64,000 nucleotides of DNA from Leptogranulimonas caecicola (GCF_023168405.1 NZ_AP025285.1:1424001-1488000), one strand, 5' to 3'. Positions 52,600-62,226 are shown, counted from the first letter of the stretch. Notes: a model not told the origin generated them from the sequence alone. Numbers and translations are program-made.

Positions 52600-55500
52600 C
52601 TAGGCGCGACGCCTACGCAGGTAAACCAGGGTAGTGGTGGCACCCGCAGCTAAAAGCACCAGCGCACCCCAGAAGACAGGTTCGTCGCCCATGCGGCCCA
52701 AGCGGCCGAAGCGCCCGTTCACCGGGTACACGATAGTGGCAGTGGCAGTAGCCTTGGCCTCGATCTCGGTGGCGGCAGCACCTTCACCGGGAGCAAGGGA
52801 GCCAGCTTCGCCCGAGCCCACCGCCGAGACGCTGTTGACGATCTTGCCAGGCATGGAGGGCTCGCGGATGGCAGCCTCGTAGGTCAAGGTCACCTGCTGA
52901 CCACCGGCAAGATCGCCCACCGGCACACGCAGGGTGTTGGTCGCGCGGTCAAACTCCACGTCGCTCATAGCCAGCGGCTCCGTAGTGCCGTCGGGAAGCA
53001 TGAGCTTGAGCGAAGAGGTATCCAGCTCGAGCCCATCACTCATGACGTCTACCAGTAGCGTGTCGAAGCTCATAGACATGTCCAGGGTATTTACTAGCTT
53101 GACGGTATAGCCCACCTTGTCACCCAGATACCACTCATCGGTATGAGTGAGGTTCTCGGCAGTCTTTTCGAGCGAGAGCTGAGGATCTGCCCACACCACC
53201 GGATGCGTGGAGTCCTGCTCGCCGGGGAACGCCTCTTGAGACTCAGTGCCACCGCGAGGAACAGGATCGGTCCAGGGGTCGCCGGGCTTCACCGTGTCAT
53301 TGGGTCCTACCAGCAAGTTTGTGCCCACCGCCACATTGGGGATCATGAGCCCGTGAGCTGCCTGGGTGACAGTGGCCTCAAAGGTGAGCTTTGCGACCTC
53401 GCCCTTCATGAGGGTGCCGCAGGTAACGCTCAAGGTGCGGGTCTCAGGGTCGTAGGCTTCAGGGGCTACCGAGAAGGGCTCGCCCTCCTTGATTTGGAGC
53501 TTGAGGGTGGAAAGGTCGATCTCGAGACCTTCGGGAAGGGTGTCGGTGATAAGGCCGTTCTCGATGGCGGAGTCATCCTTGGTGGTCTTGAGCTCGATGG
53601 CATAAGCCAGGCGGTCGCCCACGCGGGTAATGGGGGCACCGAGGGCCGTGAGGTTCTGTGCGTCCTTGATGATGGAGATGTCTGGCGACGCCCAGTGGAC
53701 GGCACCGTCGTCAGGCAGCACTACGTCGGTGGTGAGACCGCCGGTGGGGCCTGCAGGGACGTCAGGAAGATCGGGGTCATCGGGGTGGCTGGGATCTTCA
53801 GGCGTGCGAGTGCCGTCGGTGGTGCCCAACACGCTGGCGCTGTTTTGCACCGGGGTGCCCAAAGGCTGGTCCTGGAGAGCGTCGGTGGTAAGCGAAGCGT
53901 CGAACACCAAGGTTTTAGCGGTGCCAGGCGCCACGTCGCCCAAGCTGTAAGTCACACGACGAGTAGCAGCGTCATAGGCGCTGTCGGGTACCGCCAATGC
54001 AGTGCCGCCCTCCAAGTTGGCAAGATCGCGCACGATGAGCTTCATGGTTCCTGCCTGGGGCACCACACCCACCGGCAGAGGATCAGAAACCGTCACGTTT
54101 TGCCAGTTGGTGAGGCGGTTGTTTTGTGCGGTGATGTAGTAGCGCACCGTGTCGCCGATGCGGTTCACGCCGCGAGGATGGGTGAGGTTGCGCAGCACCT
54201 TGGTGATAAAGGTGTCACCCTCCTTGGAAGGATCGATGGTGGGGTCGTGCGTGGGGGTGACGTTGGGCGTATCCGGGTCTATCGGCTCGCTCTCAGGATC
54301 GACGGGCTTGTCGGGCGAATCTGGGTCGCTGGGGTTATCGGGATCGTCCGGGCCGCCAGGGTTGTCAGGATCGCTGGGATCGTCTGGGTTGTCAGGATTA
54401 TCCGGGTTTTCCGGGTCTGCGGGGCCGCTGGGCGTGTTGGAAGGCGCACCCTTGTGGGCAGAGGCTCCAAAGACGGGATAGACCGTGGTATAGCCCTGAG
54501 AGAGCACGTCGTTGGTGGTCAGGAGCACCGGGGCTTCCGGCGTAGTGGTCCACCCCAGGAAGGAGCGGTTGTGTTTCTCGGCAAGGGAAGTCGCCCAGGC
54601 GGCAGCCTCGTTCTCATTGAGCGATTCCAACGTGGAGAGCACCTTGGAGCCCGGCTGGGTGCCATTGTAGACAAAGGCCGCGATCCCATCGGGAAGCTCC
54701 TTGACCTTGAGGCCGGAGCCGGCGCGGGTCTTCTCGACCACTACTTTGACGGAGGCGTCGGCCTGGAGGTCGTTCAAGCTCACAGAGCCGGCGGTAAGGA
54801 GGTCGGGACGAGCCTGACCGTTCACAAAGACACCGGTGACGGTGAAGCCCTCCGGAACGTCCCAGGATACAGGGTAGTTTGAGCCCTTGGCCAGTGCGTT
54901 GGCGCTGGCGGTGATGGAGCCGGGGCCCTCGCTCACGATCTGAGTCTCAACGCGGCACGTGTCTTCTTGGTGGTCCTCGGGCTTGGTAGTGATGACATCG
55001 GCCTTCACGAATGTGGCATGGATGGTGTGATTGCGATCCACCTTATAGAAGGGATAGGAGCCCGTATCGTCGATAACCGCGTCAGGCTTGGGAGCCACAG
55101 GGTCCTCGCTGACAGCGGGATCGCCAGGGCCGTCGGCCAGAAGGGAGCTCAGGCACTCGGGCGAGGCCATCTTGAGCATGGAACGCAGCAGGTTCTGGCT
55201 CTGTGAGACGTCGGTCTCCTTGGTGGACAGGCGATCGGCCAGGGAGCGCTCGGGATAGAAGGAACGAACCGTGTCGATGGTCACGCCTTGGAGCATCCAG
55301 CCTTCGGCAGGTTCCCACTCCACGGGGTAATCGCTGCCGCGCTTGACGATGGCCGAGGGCGTGATGGTCCCCTGGCCTGTCACCCGGGTGTCGATGGAAA
55401 TCTGCTCCTCCTCGGAAAGGGTGACGTTTCCCGCTTGATCCTTGGGCGTGAGCTTGACCTCCACCGTACAGTCCTTGGAGCCGGCAGGCAGCTCGATAGC

Positions 55501-58236
55501 CACCGAACCGTCATCTTGCACCGTGATGCTTGTGGGGTTCACCTTGGCGCCGTCGGCGTCGGTGACGGTGATGTTTTCTTGTTTGATGTCATAGGATGAG
55601 GCGTACTCAGGGTCGATGGCTGCGGTGACCGTGGTGCCCTCGCCATCAGCGACGCGCACCGTGGGGCTCACCGTACCAGGACCTCCTGTGAGGCGTGTGG
55701 CCACCTGGTGATCTCCCTCCGAGCTGGAAGTGCCCGTTGGCTTGAGCTTCACCTCGACCTCGTGGTCGCGGTCCACCTGGGAGAAGGTGACCGAGGTTGC
55801 CCCTGCCGCTACCAGATCCGGGCGCTCCACGCCATCGATGTAGATCATCTCCAGCTCACGGGTGGAATCGAGCTTCCACTCCACCTTATAGTTGGATGCC
55901 CCGCTGTCGTCGGTGGCCACAATGGTGGACTTGGTGATGGTGGAGCTGCCTGCATCGCCGGTAAGCTTGGTGGCCACCTGAGCGTAGTCCACAGGATCCA
56001 CCGGTGCCGACAAGTACTCCACCACCACATGATGGCTTGCCTCCAGCGCCCCAAGGTTCAGGGTGCCTCCGGCATATCGTGCTGGGTCCAGCAGCTCGTC
56101 GTCCAGCCAGACAGCACCGATTGAGCCGCCCTCGGCTGCCTTGAGGTTCACCGAGAGCTTGGTGCCCGTGTCATAGGTATGGGCCTGGCTGTCGATAGGC
56201 GCAGGGTCTTGGCCCTCCACCTGGATGCTGGTGGTGCCGTTGCCCTTTTGGCTCACCAAGAGATCCCAAGTCTTCACCCACTTGGCGTAGACGTGGAAGG
56301 GCTCTTTGGTGTCTGCGCCAGAAGGCGGGTAGGTTCCCTCAGGCACAATCTTCTCTCCGGTACCTGCGTTGTTAAGGTACCAGCCGTCAAAGCGGTAACC
56401 CTCGCGCACGGGGTCGTCGGGGTAACTGGCAATGATGTGGTTGTTGGTAAAGAGGGACTGGGCCTCGTCATCAGCGGTCGCCGGCTCGGAGGTCCCGTCC
56501 TCGTTGCGATGGAAGTGGGCTCGACGTTCCAACACCTGGATGGGCACCACCATGTCGCCACTCACGTTACCTGCCCAATCAACGGCATAGACATGGGCGT
56601 AGTACTGAGTATCCAGATTCAGGTTCTGAGCCGAGGTATAGGTCACCGTGTCGGTGCTATTGGAAGCAGAAATGATCTGAGAGGCGTTCACCTGGGACTT
56701 GGTGATAGCCTCAGGATCCTTGTTTGTGTCCACTGCCCGCACATAGTAACCACGCAGACCAGAGAGGGCTGTCTGCACCAGGGAGGCGGTTTTATCGGCA
56801 GGGGCGTCATCGAGGGTCTCAGGATCGCTCCACACCTCCACATACTCGGGGGCGTTTTGCAAGGTTGCCTGGGGAATGCCCTGGATCTTGTAGGCAAACT
56901 GGGTGCCCGCATCCACCGAGCCGCGCAAATTGAGCGTGGCCGAGTAGTGCCACCCATCGGGAGTGAGATTCACTCGGCGCAGGGAGGCGTTGGCGGCAGA
57001 GGGAGCGTCCTCATCGGCAAAGGAGAGGTCGGAGCCAGAGGTGTAGCGCGAGCCCTGGGCGATGTAGAGCAGTGTGTTGGCGAAGACCTTGCACTCGTCT
57101 TCTGTAGCCGATCCGTTGGAATGGCCGGTTTGGATCATGGCGTTTGAGCCATTGGTGACCAGATAGTAGTTGTCGGTGCCATTGCCCTGCGTGAAACGGA
57201 TCCCCTGCACATTGCCTGCGCCATCGCTCATCTGCATCCACACGCGAGCATTGGAGCCGGCCAGCACCCTTTGCCCCAACACATGGGTGGTGGGAATGGA
57301 AAGCGTTTTGCCGTTGAGGTCCCAGGGACGCGAGGTCAAAAAGCCCGTGTCGATGACCTTGCAGTTGTTGAGCATGTAGGTGGTGCCGCCCTGCCCGGGG
57401 AAGATATCCAGGAAATCCTCGCGGGCGAAGCGGTTGAAGTAGGGGTGGTGCAGTTGCTTGGAAGCGTTGTCGGCATAGGGATCGGAGGTAGATGAGGATG
57501 AGCCGGTGATGGTGTCGTGGCCAAACATGAGGCCGCCGCCATGCTTGGCAAAAGCCACAGTGGCATCGCGGGAGGCAGCATTGAGGTCGCCGCCGGCGTT
57601 GGCATCGTAAGTGCCAAACATGATGACGTCGTACTTGTACTGCTGAATGTCGTTTCCTTGGGCATCCTTCACGGTTTCCATGAGATAGCCGTTGGGGTTG
57701 GCGTTGTAGTCGGCCAAGGTGATGGCCGTGATGTCCATAAGGTCGCGGCCCACCGTCACGCGCTGGCCAGTGGTGGGATCTGTGGTAGGAGTGTTCATCC
57801 AGTTTTTGAGATAAGCCGTAGAGGCGCCGTTGGGCGCCACATTGAGCACGCGGATCTTGTTGGAATCGCTGTAGGCGCTTCTGGATTCCCAGGCGCTCCA
57901 GGCATTGGAGCTGGTAGCCTTCTTCGACTGCCAGATGATGTATTTGTAGGGGCGGCCAGGGTCTGCGATGCCCTCGCCCGGGCGCAGCGGATTCTCAAAG
58001 GGGAAGGTCCACTTGAGGTCTTGGACCAGCTGCTTGTCCGAGGCTACGGTCACCTTGCCCGAAACCTTGATGTGGCCTTCTTTAAACTGAAGATCATCGC
58101 TGTCCGCTTGCGCAGAGACGCTTCTGGCGCCATTCTCCGCCAACGCCGGCTGCGGCGCCACAGGCACCAGAGTGAGCGCCATCACAAAGGAGAGCAGCCA
58201 GGCAAAGATCTTCGTCGCCAGTCCCTTGCGTTTCAT
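52600..58236 (-). CDS. Giant secreted surface protein, multi-domain adhesin-like
   Basis: 1878 residues, GGAGG before ATG 58236. Signal peptide ~1-33 (MKRKGLATKIFAWLLSFVMA ... ALAENG). Then a region resembling DUF5057 (~95-420), beta-rich segment, an InlB-type B repeat (~570-655, YRFDGWYLNN, VYAKWVKTW), several repeats of ~90-100 residues with 'G-x-G-T-I-x-P/S' pattern, a Pro-Asp-Asn linker (~1265-1322), three DUF11-like beta repeats (~1340, ~1517, ~1682), and a C-terminal hydrophobic anchor (~1850-1873) with RRRR tail. No LPxTG: LGRMGDEP precedes the anchor, so a variant sorting signal or simple membrane anchor. Likely a host-surface binding protein. Confidence 0.88.
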   Translation of the reverse strand: MKRKGLATKIFAWLLSFVMALTLVPVAPQPALAENGARSVSAQADSDDLQFKEGHIKVSGKVTVASDKQLVQDLKWTFPFENPLRPGEGIADPGRPYKYIIWQSKKATSSNAWSAWESRSAYSDSNKIRVLNVAPNGASTAYLKNWMNTPTTDPTTGQRVTVGRDLMDITAITLADYNANPNGYLMETVKDAQGNDIQQYKYDVIMFGTYDANAGGDLNAASRDATVAFAKHGGGLMFGHDTITGSSSSTSDPYADNASKQLHHPYFNRFAREDFLDIFPGQGGTTYMLNNCKVIDTGFLTSRPWDLNGKTLSIPTTHVLGQRVLAGSNARVWMQMSDGAGNVQGIRFTQGNGTDNYYLVTNGSNAMIQTGHSNGSATEDECKVFANTLLYIAQGSRYTSGSDLSFADEDAPSAANASLRRVNLTPDGWHYSATLNLRGSVDAGTQFAYKIQGIPQATLQNAPEYVEVWSDPETLDDAPADKTASLVQTALSGLRGYYVRAVDTNKDPEAITKSQVNASQIISASNSTDTVTYTSAQNLNLDTQYYAHVYAVDWAGNVSGDMVVPIQVLERRAHFHRNEDGTSEPATADDEAQSLFTNNHIIASYPDDPVREGYRFDGWYLNNAGTGEKIVPEGTYPPSGADTKEPFHVYAKWVKTWDLLVSQKGNGTTSIQVEGQDPAPIDSQAHTYDTGTKLSVNLKAAEGGSIGAVWLDDELLDPARYAGGTLNLGALEASHHVVVEYLSAPVDPVDYAQVATKLTGDAGSSTITKSTIVATDDSGASNYKVEWKLDSTRELEMIYIDGVERPDLVAAGATSVTFSQVDRDHEVEVKLKPTGTSSSEGDHQVATRLTGGPGTVSPTVRVADGEGTTVTAAIDPEYASSYDIKQENITVTDADGAKVNPTSITVQDDGSVAIELPAGSKDCTVEVKLTPKDQAGNVTLSEEEQISIDTRVTGQGTITPSAIVKRGSDYPVEWEPAEGWMLQGVTIDTVRSFYPERSLADRLSTKETDVSQSQNLLRSMLKMASPECLSSLLADGPGDPAVSEDPVAPKPDAVIDDTGSYPFYKVDRNHTIHATFVKADVITTKPEDHQEDTCRVETQIVSEGPGSITASANALAKGSNYPVSWDVPEGFTVTGVFVNGQARPDLLTAGSVSLNDLQADASVKVVVEKTRAGSGLKVKELPDGIAAFVYNGTQPGSKVLSTLESLNENEAAAWATSLAEKHNRSFLGWTTTPEAPVLLTTNDVLSQGYTTVYPVFGASAHKGAPSNTPSGPADPENPDNPDNPDDPSDPDNPGGPDDPDNPSDPDSPDKPVDPESEPIDPDTPNVTPTHDPTIDPSKEGDTFITKVLRNLTHPRGVNRIGDTVRYYITAQNNRLTNWQNVTVSDPLPVGVVPQAGTMKLIVRDLANLEGGTALAVPDSAYDAATRRVTYSLGDVAPGTAKTLVFDASLTTDALQDQPLGTPVQNSASVLGTTDGTRTPEDPSHPDDPDLPDVPAGPTGGLTTDVVLPDDGAVHWASPDISIIKDAQNLTALGAPITRVGDRLAYAIELKTTKDDSAIENGLITDTLPEGLEIDLSTLKLQIKEGEPFSVAPEAYDPETRTLSVTCGTLMKGEVAKLTFEATVTQAAHGLMIPNVAVGTNLLVGPNDTVKPGDPWTDPVPRGGTESQEAFPGEQDSTHPVVWADPQLSLEKTAENLTHTDEWYLGDKVGYTVKLVNTLDMSMSFDTLLVDVMSDGLELDTSSLKLMLPDGTTEPLAMSDVEFDRATNTLRVPVGDLAGGQQVTLTYEAAIREPSMPGKIVNSVSAVGSGEAGSLAPGEGAAATEIEAKATATATIVYPVNGRFGRLGRMGDEPVFWGALVLLAAGATTTLVYLRRRRA

Positions 58237-58822
58237 TTCTACCTCCGTAGATGTATATAGCCCGTTTATAGCTGCGTTTCAGCATACTTATACCTTAATA
58301 TATGGCTATCGATATCTTTGGGGCAATAATTAAACTTCGCACTATTGCGCAACATTTTCTTTTTGTGACGGTTGAGCCTAGCGGCTTTGCTGGTCTAAAG
58401 CATGATTATTCCATGTTTACCTTGTGATGCATCAAGATTTTTTGGGGACATCTTGGCTTTCGACTGGTCCTATTACACCTGCTTTTCAAGTAGCGCCCTT
58501 GGACATTAGGACACTGTTTGCCAGTCTTCATTCATAGAATTATGAAATTGTATTTCATCATATTTTGAATTTTATGACGTATTATTGTGACACCTGTTAC
58601 GTATATTTTTCCTAAATTGTACAGTTATTTAGTATATAGGGCCAATGGTGGCCTTTTTGGTACCTGCACCGCTTTTTGAAAAGCTTCCTCACGTGCTGGC
58701 CGCAGGTCTTTCTGCGGAGTCACTTGCTCACAAAGCGAGTCACTTGCTCACAGCGCTTATGAGCATGCTGGATCCTCAGCCACCACCTCACTGTGGCCGC
58801 TCGCAGCCTAGTCCGCCCATGA
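58237..58822. other. Long AT-rich upstream region of the surface-protein gene
   Basis: About 400 bases (58250-58650) are far more AT-rich than the rest of the window and contain no gene. Included are the palindrome ATGAAAT-TGT-ATTTCAT (58542-58558) and several TATA-like boxes on the minus strand. This looks like an extended promoter/regulatory region or acquired DNA. Confidence 0.6.
58717..58752 (+). repeat. 16-bp tandem repeat, 20-bp period
   Basis: GAGTCACTTGCTCACA occurs at 58717-58732 and 58737-58752. Confidence 0.9.
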
Positions 58823-58957
58823 TTCTCGTTATTAGAGCCTCTCTTGCATGGTTCTAGCCCGAAAAACAACGCGTAACATGAGTTTCTCGTTATTACCACC
58901 CTCGACTGCACTGGGGTTTTATAAAACCCCAGTGCACCTAACTCCACTAATAACGAG
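58823..58957 (+). repeat. Spaced-box repeat element, copy 2
   Basis: Same layout as copy 1: TTCTCGTTATTAGAGCC at 58823, TTGCATGGTT at 58844, TTCTCGTTATTA at 58884, hairpin TGCACTGGGGTTTT-ata-AAACCCCAGTGCA at 58907-58936, TAATAACGAG at 58948-58957. It is in the same orientation as copy 1, on the other side of the surface-protein gene. Confidence 0.85.
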
Positions 58958-59052
58958 TCCCTATGCCCTGCTCGCGCGGAAAGCGCGCGAGCAAGACGGA
59001 CGAACACACATGCACAAGCGCCTCCGCCAACCCCCATGGGAATCGCCAAGCC

Positions 59053-59955
59053 TTACAACCCCTTGAGCTCTGCAATGGCGTGCCGCGTCTCTTCCAGCAA
59101 CGCCGCATGGGCAGCCGCATCGCCTGGAGTGCCAGGGCACTCTGGCAAGTCGCTCTCCAGCAGCAGCTGCGCTGCGGGAATCTGGCGAGCGTACTCCCTG
59201 CCTCGACGGCTCTTGAGCATGAAAGGCCCCACCGAGAAAAAGCACCCTGCCTCCCGGGCCCTCGCCAGCTCTTTGGAAGTGCCGCTAAACCAGTGGAAGA
59301 TGCAGGTGCAGTCGGCCAGGCGGCCGCTGGCCTCCAGCACATCGAGCACCGCAGATGCCGAGTGCACGCTGTGGATCGACATCACCGAGCCCGGCTGCAC
59401 CGCCTCGCACACCCGGGCAAAAGCCGCCCGCTGCCGCTCCGCGCTCTCCCGGTGCGCCTTGCCAAAGTCCAGCCCCACCTCGCCAATAAAGCGCGTCTCT
59501 TGCGCCAGCTGGCAAAAGGCATCCAGCTTGCGCAGCAAGACCAGCTTCTCCCCCATATACCAGGGATGCAGCCCCAGGGCCGGATGCACCCGCTCGACGC
59601 CGGCCACCAGCGGCGTCAGCATCTCATAGCCGCAAGGCTCCACCGTGCAGCCCAAGCAGCCCGCACCGCGCGCACTCAACCCCCGGGCGAATGCCCCAGG
59701 ATCGCCATACCAATCCAGATGCAGGTGCATGTCCACAAGAGGCGCGGCGTTATGCAAAGAAGCATCTTGGCTGCCTTGCCGAGAAACCCCCGCCTCGGCA
59801 GCTGCTCCATATTGCTGAGACGCGCCCTTCTCGGCAGCAGGGGCGCAAAAGGGGCGCGCGGCCAGCGCAAAGACGCGGGCCGGCGAGGCAGGCACAGAGG
59901 GCGATGCGGGCGAGGCATAGCTGGGTTTTGTGAGACGGGCGGCTCGCATATTCAT
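59053..59955 (-). CDS. TatD-family metal-dependent hydrolase
   Basis: 300 residues from ATG 59955, whose ATGA overlaps the tcdA stop. Catalytic barrel from residue ~70: VDMHLHLDWYG (HxH), HPALGLHPWY, RFIGEVGLDFGKAH (Glu), SIHSVHSASAV, CIFHWFSGT and LLLESDLPE (Asp). TatD proteins are 3'-5' exonucleases or deoxyribonucleases. The first ~70 residues are an Ala/Pro/Ser-rich extension lacking in usual TatD proteins; two copies of the TTCTCGGCAG word in opposite orientation lie in it, so it may be disordered. Confidence 0.85.
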   Translation of the reverse strand: MNMRAARLTKPSYASPASPSVPASPARVFALAARPFCAPAAEKGASQQYGAAAEAGVSRQGSQDASLHNAAPLVDMHLHLDWYGDPGAFARGLSARGAGCLGCTVEPCGYEMLTPLVAGVERVHPALGLHPWYMGEKLVLLRKLDAFCQLAQETRFIGEVGLDFGKAHRESAERQRAAFARVCEAVQPGSVMSIHSVHSASAVLDVLEASGRLADCTCIFHWFSGTSKELARAREAGCFFSVGPFMLKSRRGREYARQIPAAQLLLESDLPECPGTPGDAAAHAALLEETRHAIAELKGL

Positions 59956-60818
59956 GAGTCGATCCCGGTGAGCTGGCGGATGATGGCACCCGCCATGGTC
60001 ATCCCCATGATCGGCGGCACGAATGAGCTGGTGCCCAGGTTGGTACGCTCTTTGCGGGTGGCGCCGGGAGCCATGGGCACTGGGACGGGCTGTTCGGGGG
60101 TGTAGACCATCTGCAGGCGCCGAATGCCCCGTTTGCGACACTCTTTGCGCAGGATGCGGCAGATGGGGTCATTCACGGTGCGGGTGATGTCTGCCACCTG
60201 GACCAACTCGGGGCAGACCTTGTTGGCGCCCCCGGCCGAGCTTATGAGAGCGAAGCCTCGGTCTTGGGCGGCCTGGGCCAAGGCCAACTTGGTGGCGATG
60301 GAGTCGATGCAGTCGGCCACGTAGTCGACGGGTCCTATCTCGTCCAAAAGGGCCGGGACGTCTTCTGAGAGCACAAATCGGTCATAGAGTTGCAGCTGGA
60401 GGGCAGGGTCTATGCGCCGCACCAGCTGAGCTGCAGCCGCCACCTTGCGCTGGCCCACCGTGTCGCGAAAGGCGATGGCCTGGCGGTTGATATTGGAGAG
60501 CGCCACTTGGTCGCCGTCTACCAGCACCAGAGCGCCCACGCCGCCGCGGGCCAGAGCCTCCATGCACCAAGAACCCACACCGCCTAGGCCAAAGACCGCC
60601 ACTCGACTTGCAGCCAGGCGCCCGAGGGCCTCAGGGCCAAAAAGGCGGTAGAGACGTTGCTTGGGGTCATCCTCGCCGGGCAGGCCGGGCGCTGTCGCGG
60701 CATCGGCGCTGCCGGTTGCGTACAACCGGTCATCCGACCCAAAAGCGTCAGCCGGCACAGGCGCACGCTTCTCGGCAGCCTGAGGCTGGGAGTCAAGATG
60801 CGTGTAGGGATGGGTCAT
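59952..60818 (-). CDS. tcdA: tRNA threonylcarbamoyladenosine dehydratase (ThiF/TcdA family)
   Basis: 288 residues from ATG 60818, overlapping the upstream gene's TGA. E1-like fold: VAVFGLGGVGSWCMEALARGG, VDGDQVALSNINRQ, DCIDSIATK, and C-terminal conserved TNLGTSSFVPPIMGM. TcdA cyclises t6A37 in tRNA to ct6A using ATP. A low-complexity ~45-residue N-terminal lead contains AAEKR from the recurrent word. Confidence 0.9.
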   Translation of the reverse strand: MTHPYTHLDSQPQAAEKRAPVPADAFGSDDRLYATGSADAATAPGLPGEDDPKQRLYRLFGPEALGRLAASRVAVFGLGGVGSWCMEALARGGVGALVLVDGDQVALSNINRQAIAFRDTVGQRKVAAAAQLVRRIDPALQLQLYDRFVLSEDVPALLDEIGPVDYVADCIDSIATKLALAQAAQDRGFALISSAGGANKVCPELVQVADITRTVNDPICRILRKECRKRGIRRLQMVYTPEQPVPVPMAPGATRKERTNLGTSSFVPPIMGMTMAGAIIRQLTGIDS

Positions 60819-62170
60819 GAGCTGCACCTCCAGCGCTCGTCGGTCAAGACGCGGGCAGCCAAAAGGCCAATGGGCAAAAAGACTACGATGATGGCGGCGC
60901 GGATAAGCCAGTCGATGGCGTCGGTGGCTTGGGCCACGCCCATGTAGTAGACCGCGCGATACATGTAGAGCCCGGGAACCATGATGACGATGGAAGGCAC
61001 GGTGATGGCGGTGCGAGGAATGGCATGCCGCTTGTTGCAGACGGCTGCCAAAAGCCCGGCCACAAAGGCGCCGATAAATGCCGCCGCCTCGGGCGGCCAT
61101 GCGCCAAAGCTGGTGAGCGAGAGGCGCGTCGTGTTGGCCAGCGCGCCTATGCAGGCTGCAGTGAAGCACATTTGGGGGGTGGAATTGAACATGACCGAGA
61201 AGCCATAGACTCCCAAAAAGGAAAAGACCAGCCGCAGGAGCGTAAGGGCGAGAGGGCCTAAGCCCTGAGGCTGGAAGTCGGCTGGGGAAAGCTGTACCGC
61301 CATGGCCACCAAAAGCCCCATGGCCGTTCCGGTGAGGATGATGGAGAGCGCGTAGGCCAGCCGCTCGATGCCGCTTCGCATCTCGAACTGGAAGAGGTCG
61401 AAGCCCGAGGTGATGAGGGGGAATCCTGGAATCACGAAGAGTAGTGCGCCAATATAGCCTTCCTCATGGGAGAAGGCGTCAGGAAGCCCCAGGCTCAACG
61501 CCAAAAGCCAGAGGAAATAGATGATGCAGGAGACCGCCACTGCAGCCGCCACGCAGACAAACTGGTTGACATGGCGCTCACCCAAGCGCTTGCGCACGTA
61601 CTGGCCAAAGCCGGCGCCCAGAGCCGCGCCGCCCATCTGAATAAGGTCGCCGCCCAGCAAGAAGACGAAGGAGCCGCAGGCGATGCCTGAGGCAAGGCCG
61701 CTCTGCCAGGTAGTGCGCGCCGGGGGCCTGGACTCGATGACGTCCAACAGGTCATGGAAGGCGCCGATGGCAAGCTCGGGGCCCAAGGCCTCCACCTCAT
61801 GGATATAGTGCTCAAGATAGAGCACGCGCTCGGTGTTGACGCCAGCCTGCGCATTGGCCACCACCTCGGTGATGGACTGATCCCCCTGTATGCAGGTAGC
61901 CTCGATGTTTACCAGGGAGATATCCGCATGGACAGTGACCCCCAGCACATGGGCCACCCGGTTCATGAAGTCGCGCACCCGCCAGGCCGAGTCCCCCGAA
62001 GAGAGGGTCAGCTGACCGGTGCGCAATATCACAGAGACCTTGTCATCCAACGTCGCCTCAGGGGCAAGGGCGTCGGGATTGGTGAGGTATTCATGCCAGG
62101 CCACGCCCATGTGGTGAGGACGCTTGGCATCCAAATAAGAGGTAAGCGGGGCGGCAGCGGTGCGCTTCAA
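60815..62170 (-). CDS. Threonine/serine exporter family protein (ThrE-like)
   Basis: 451 residues from TTG 62170 with AAGGAGAG seven bases upstream. N-terminal cytoplasmic ThrE (DUF1212) domain with GDSAWRVRDFMNRVA, followed by about ten hydrophobic segments; the second half resembles DUF3815. The single-chain form combines both parts, as in actinobacterial ThrE. Motifs: LPDAFSHEEGYIGALLFVIPG, STPQMCFTAACIGALANT, VMVPGLYMY-like IVIMVPGLYMYRAVYYM. Probably exports threonine or serine. Confidence 0.88.
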   Translation of the reverse strand: MKRTAAAPLTSYLDAKRPHHMGVAWHEYLTNPDALAPEATLDDKVSVILRTGQLTLSSGDSAWRVRDFMNRVAHVLGVTVHADISLVNIEATCIQGDQSITEVVANAQAGVNTERVLYLEHYIHEVEALGPELAIGAFHDLLDVIESRPPARTTWQSGLASGIACGSFVFLLGGDLIQMGGAALGAGFGQYVRKRLGERHVNQFVCVAAAVAVSCIIYFLWLLALSLGLPDAFSHEEGYIGALLFVIPGFPLITSGFDLFQFEMRSGIERLAYALSIILTGTAMGLLVAMAVQLSPADFQPQGLGPLALTLLRLVFSFLGVYGFSVMFNSTPQMCFTAACIGALANTTRLSLTSFGAWPPEAAAFIGAFVAGLLAAVCNKRHAIPRTAITVPSIVIMVPGLYMYRAVYYMGVAQATDAIDWLIRAAIIVVFLPIGLLAARVLTDERWRCSS

Positions 62171-62226
62171 CAGAGCTCTCCTTGCCTTAGGGTGACAGAC
62201 AGCTCCTTAAGAGTAGCCCTCGAAGC

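Noticed and set aside
53143-54882. 579-codon plus-strand frame within the giant surface protein
   Set aside because: Shadow of the repetitive minus-strand gene; repeated Gly/Val/Arg runs reflect the Pro-Asp linker read backwards.
58818-58960. Box elements as IS element ends
   Set aside because: No transposase in the window, and filler divergence with conserved spacing does not fit recent IS copies; kept as an unexplained repeat.
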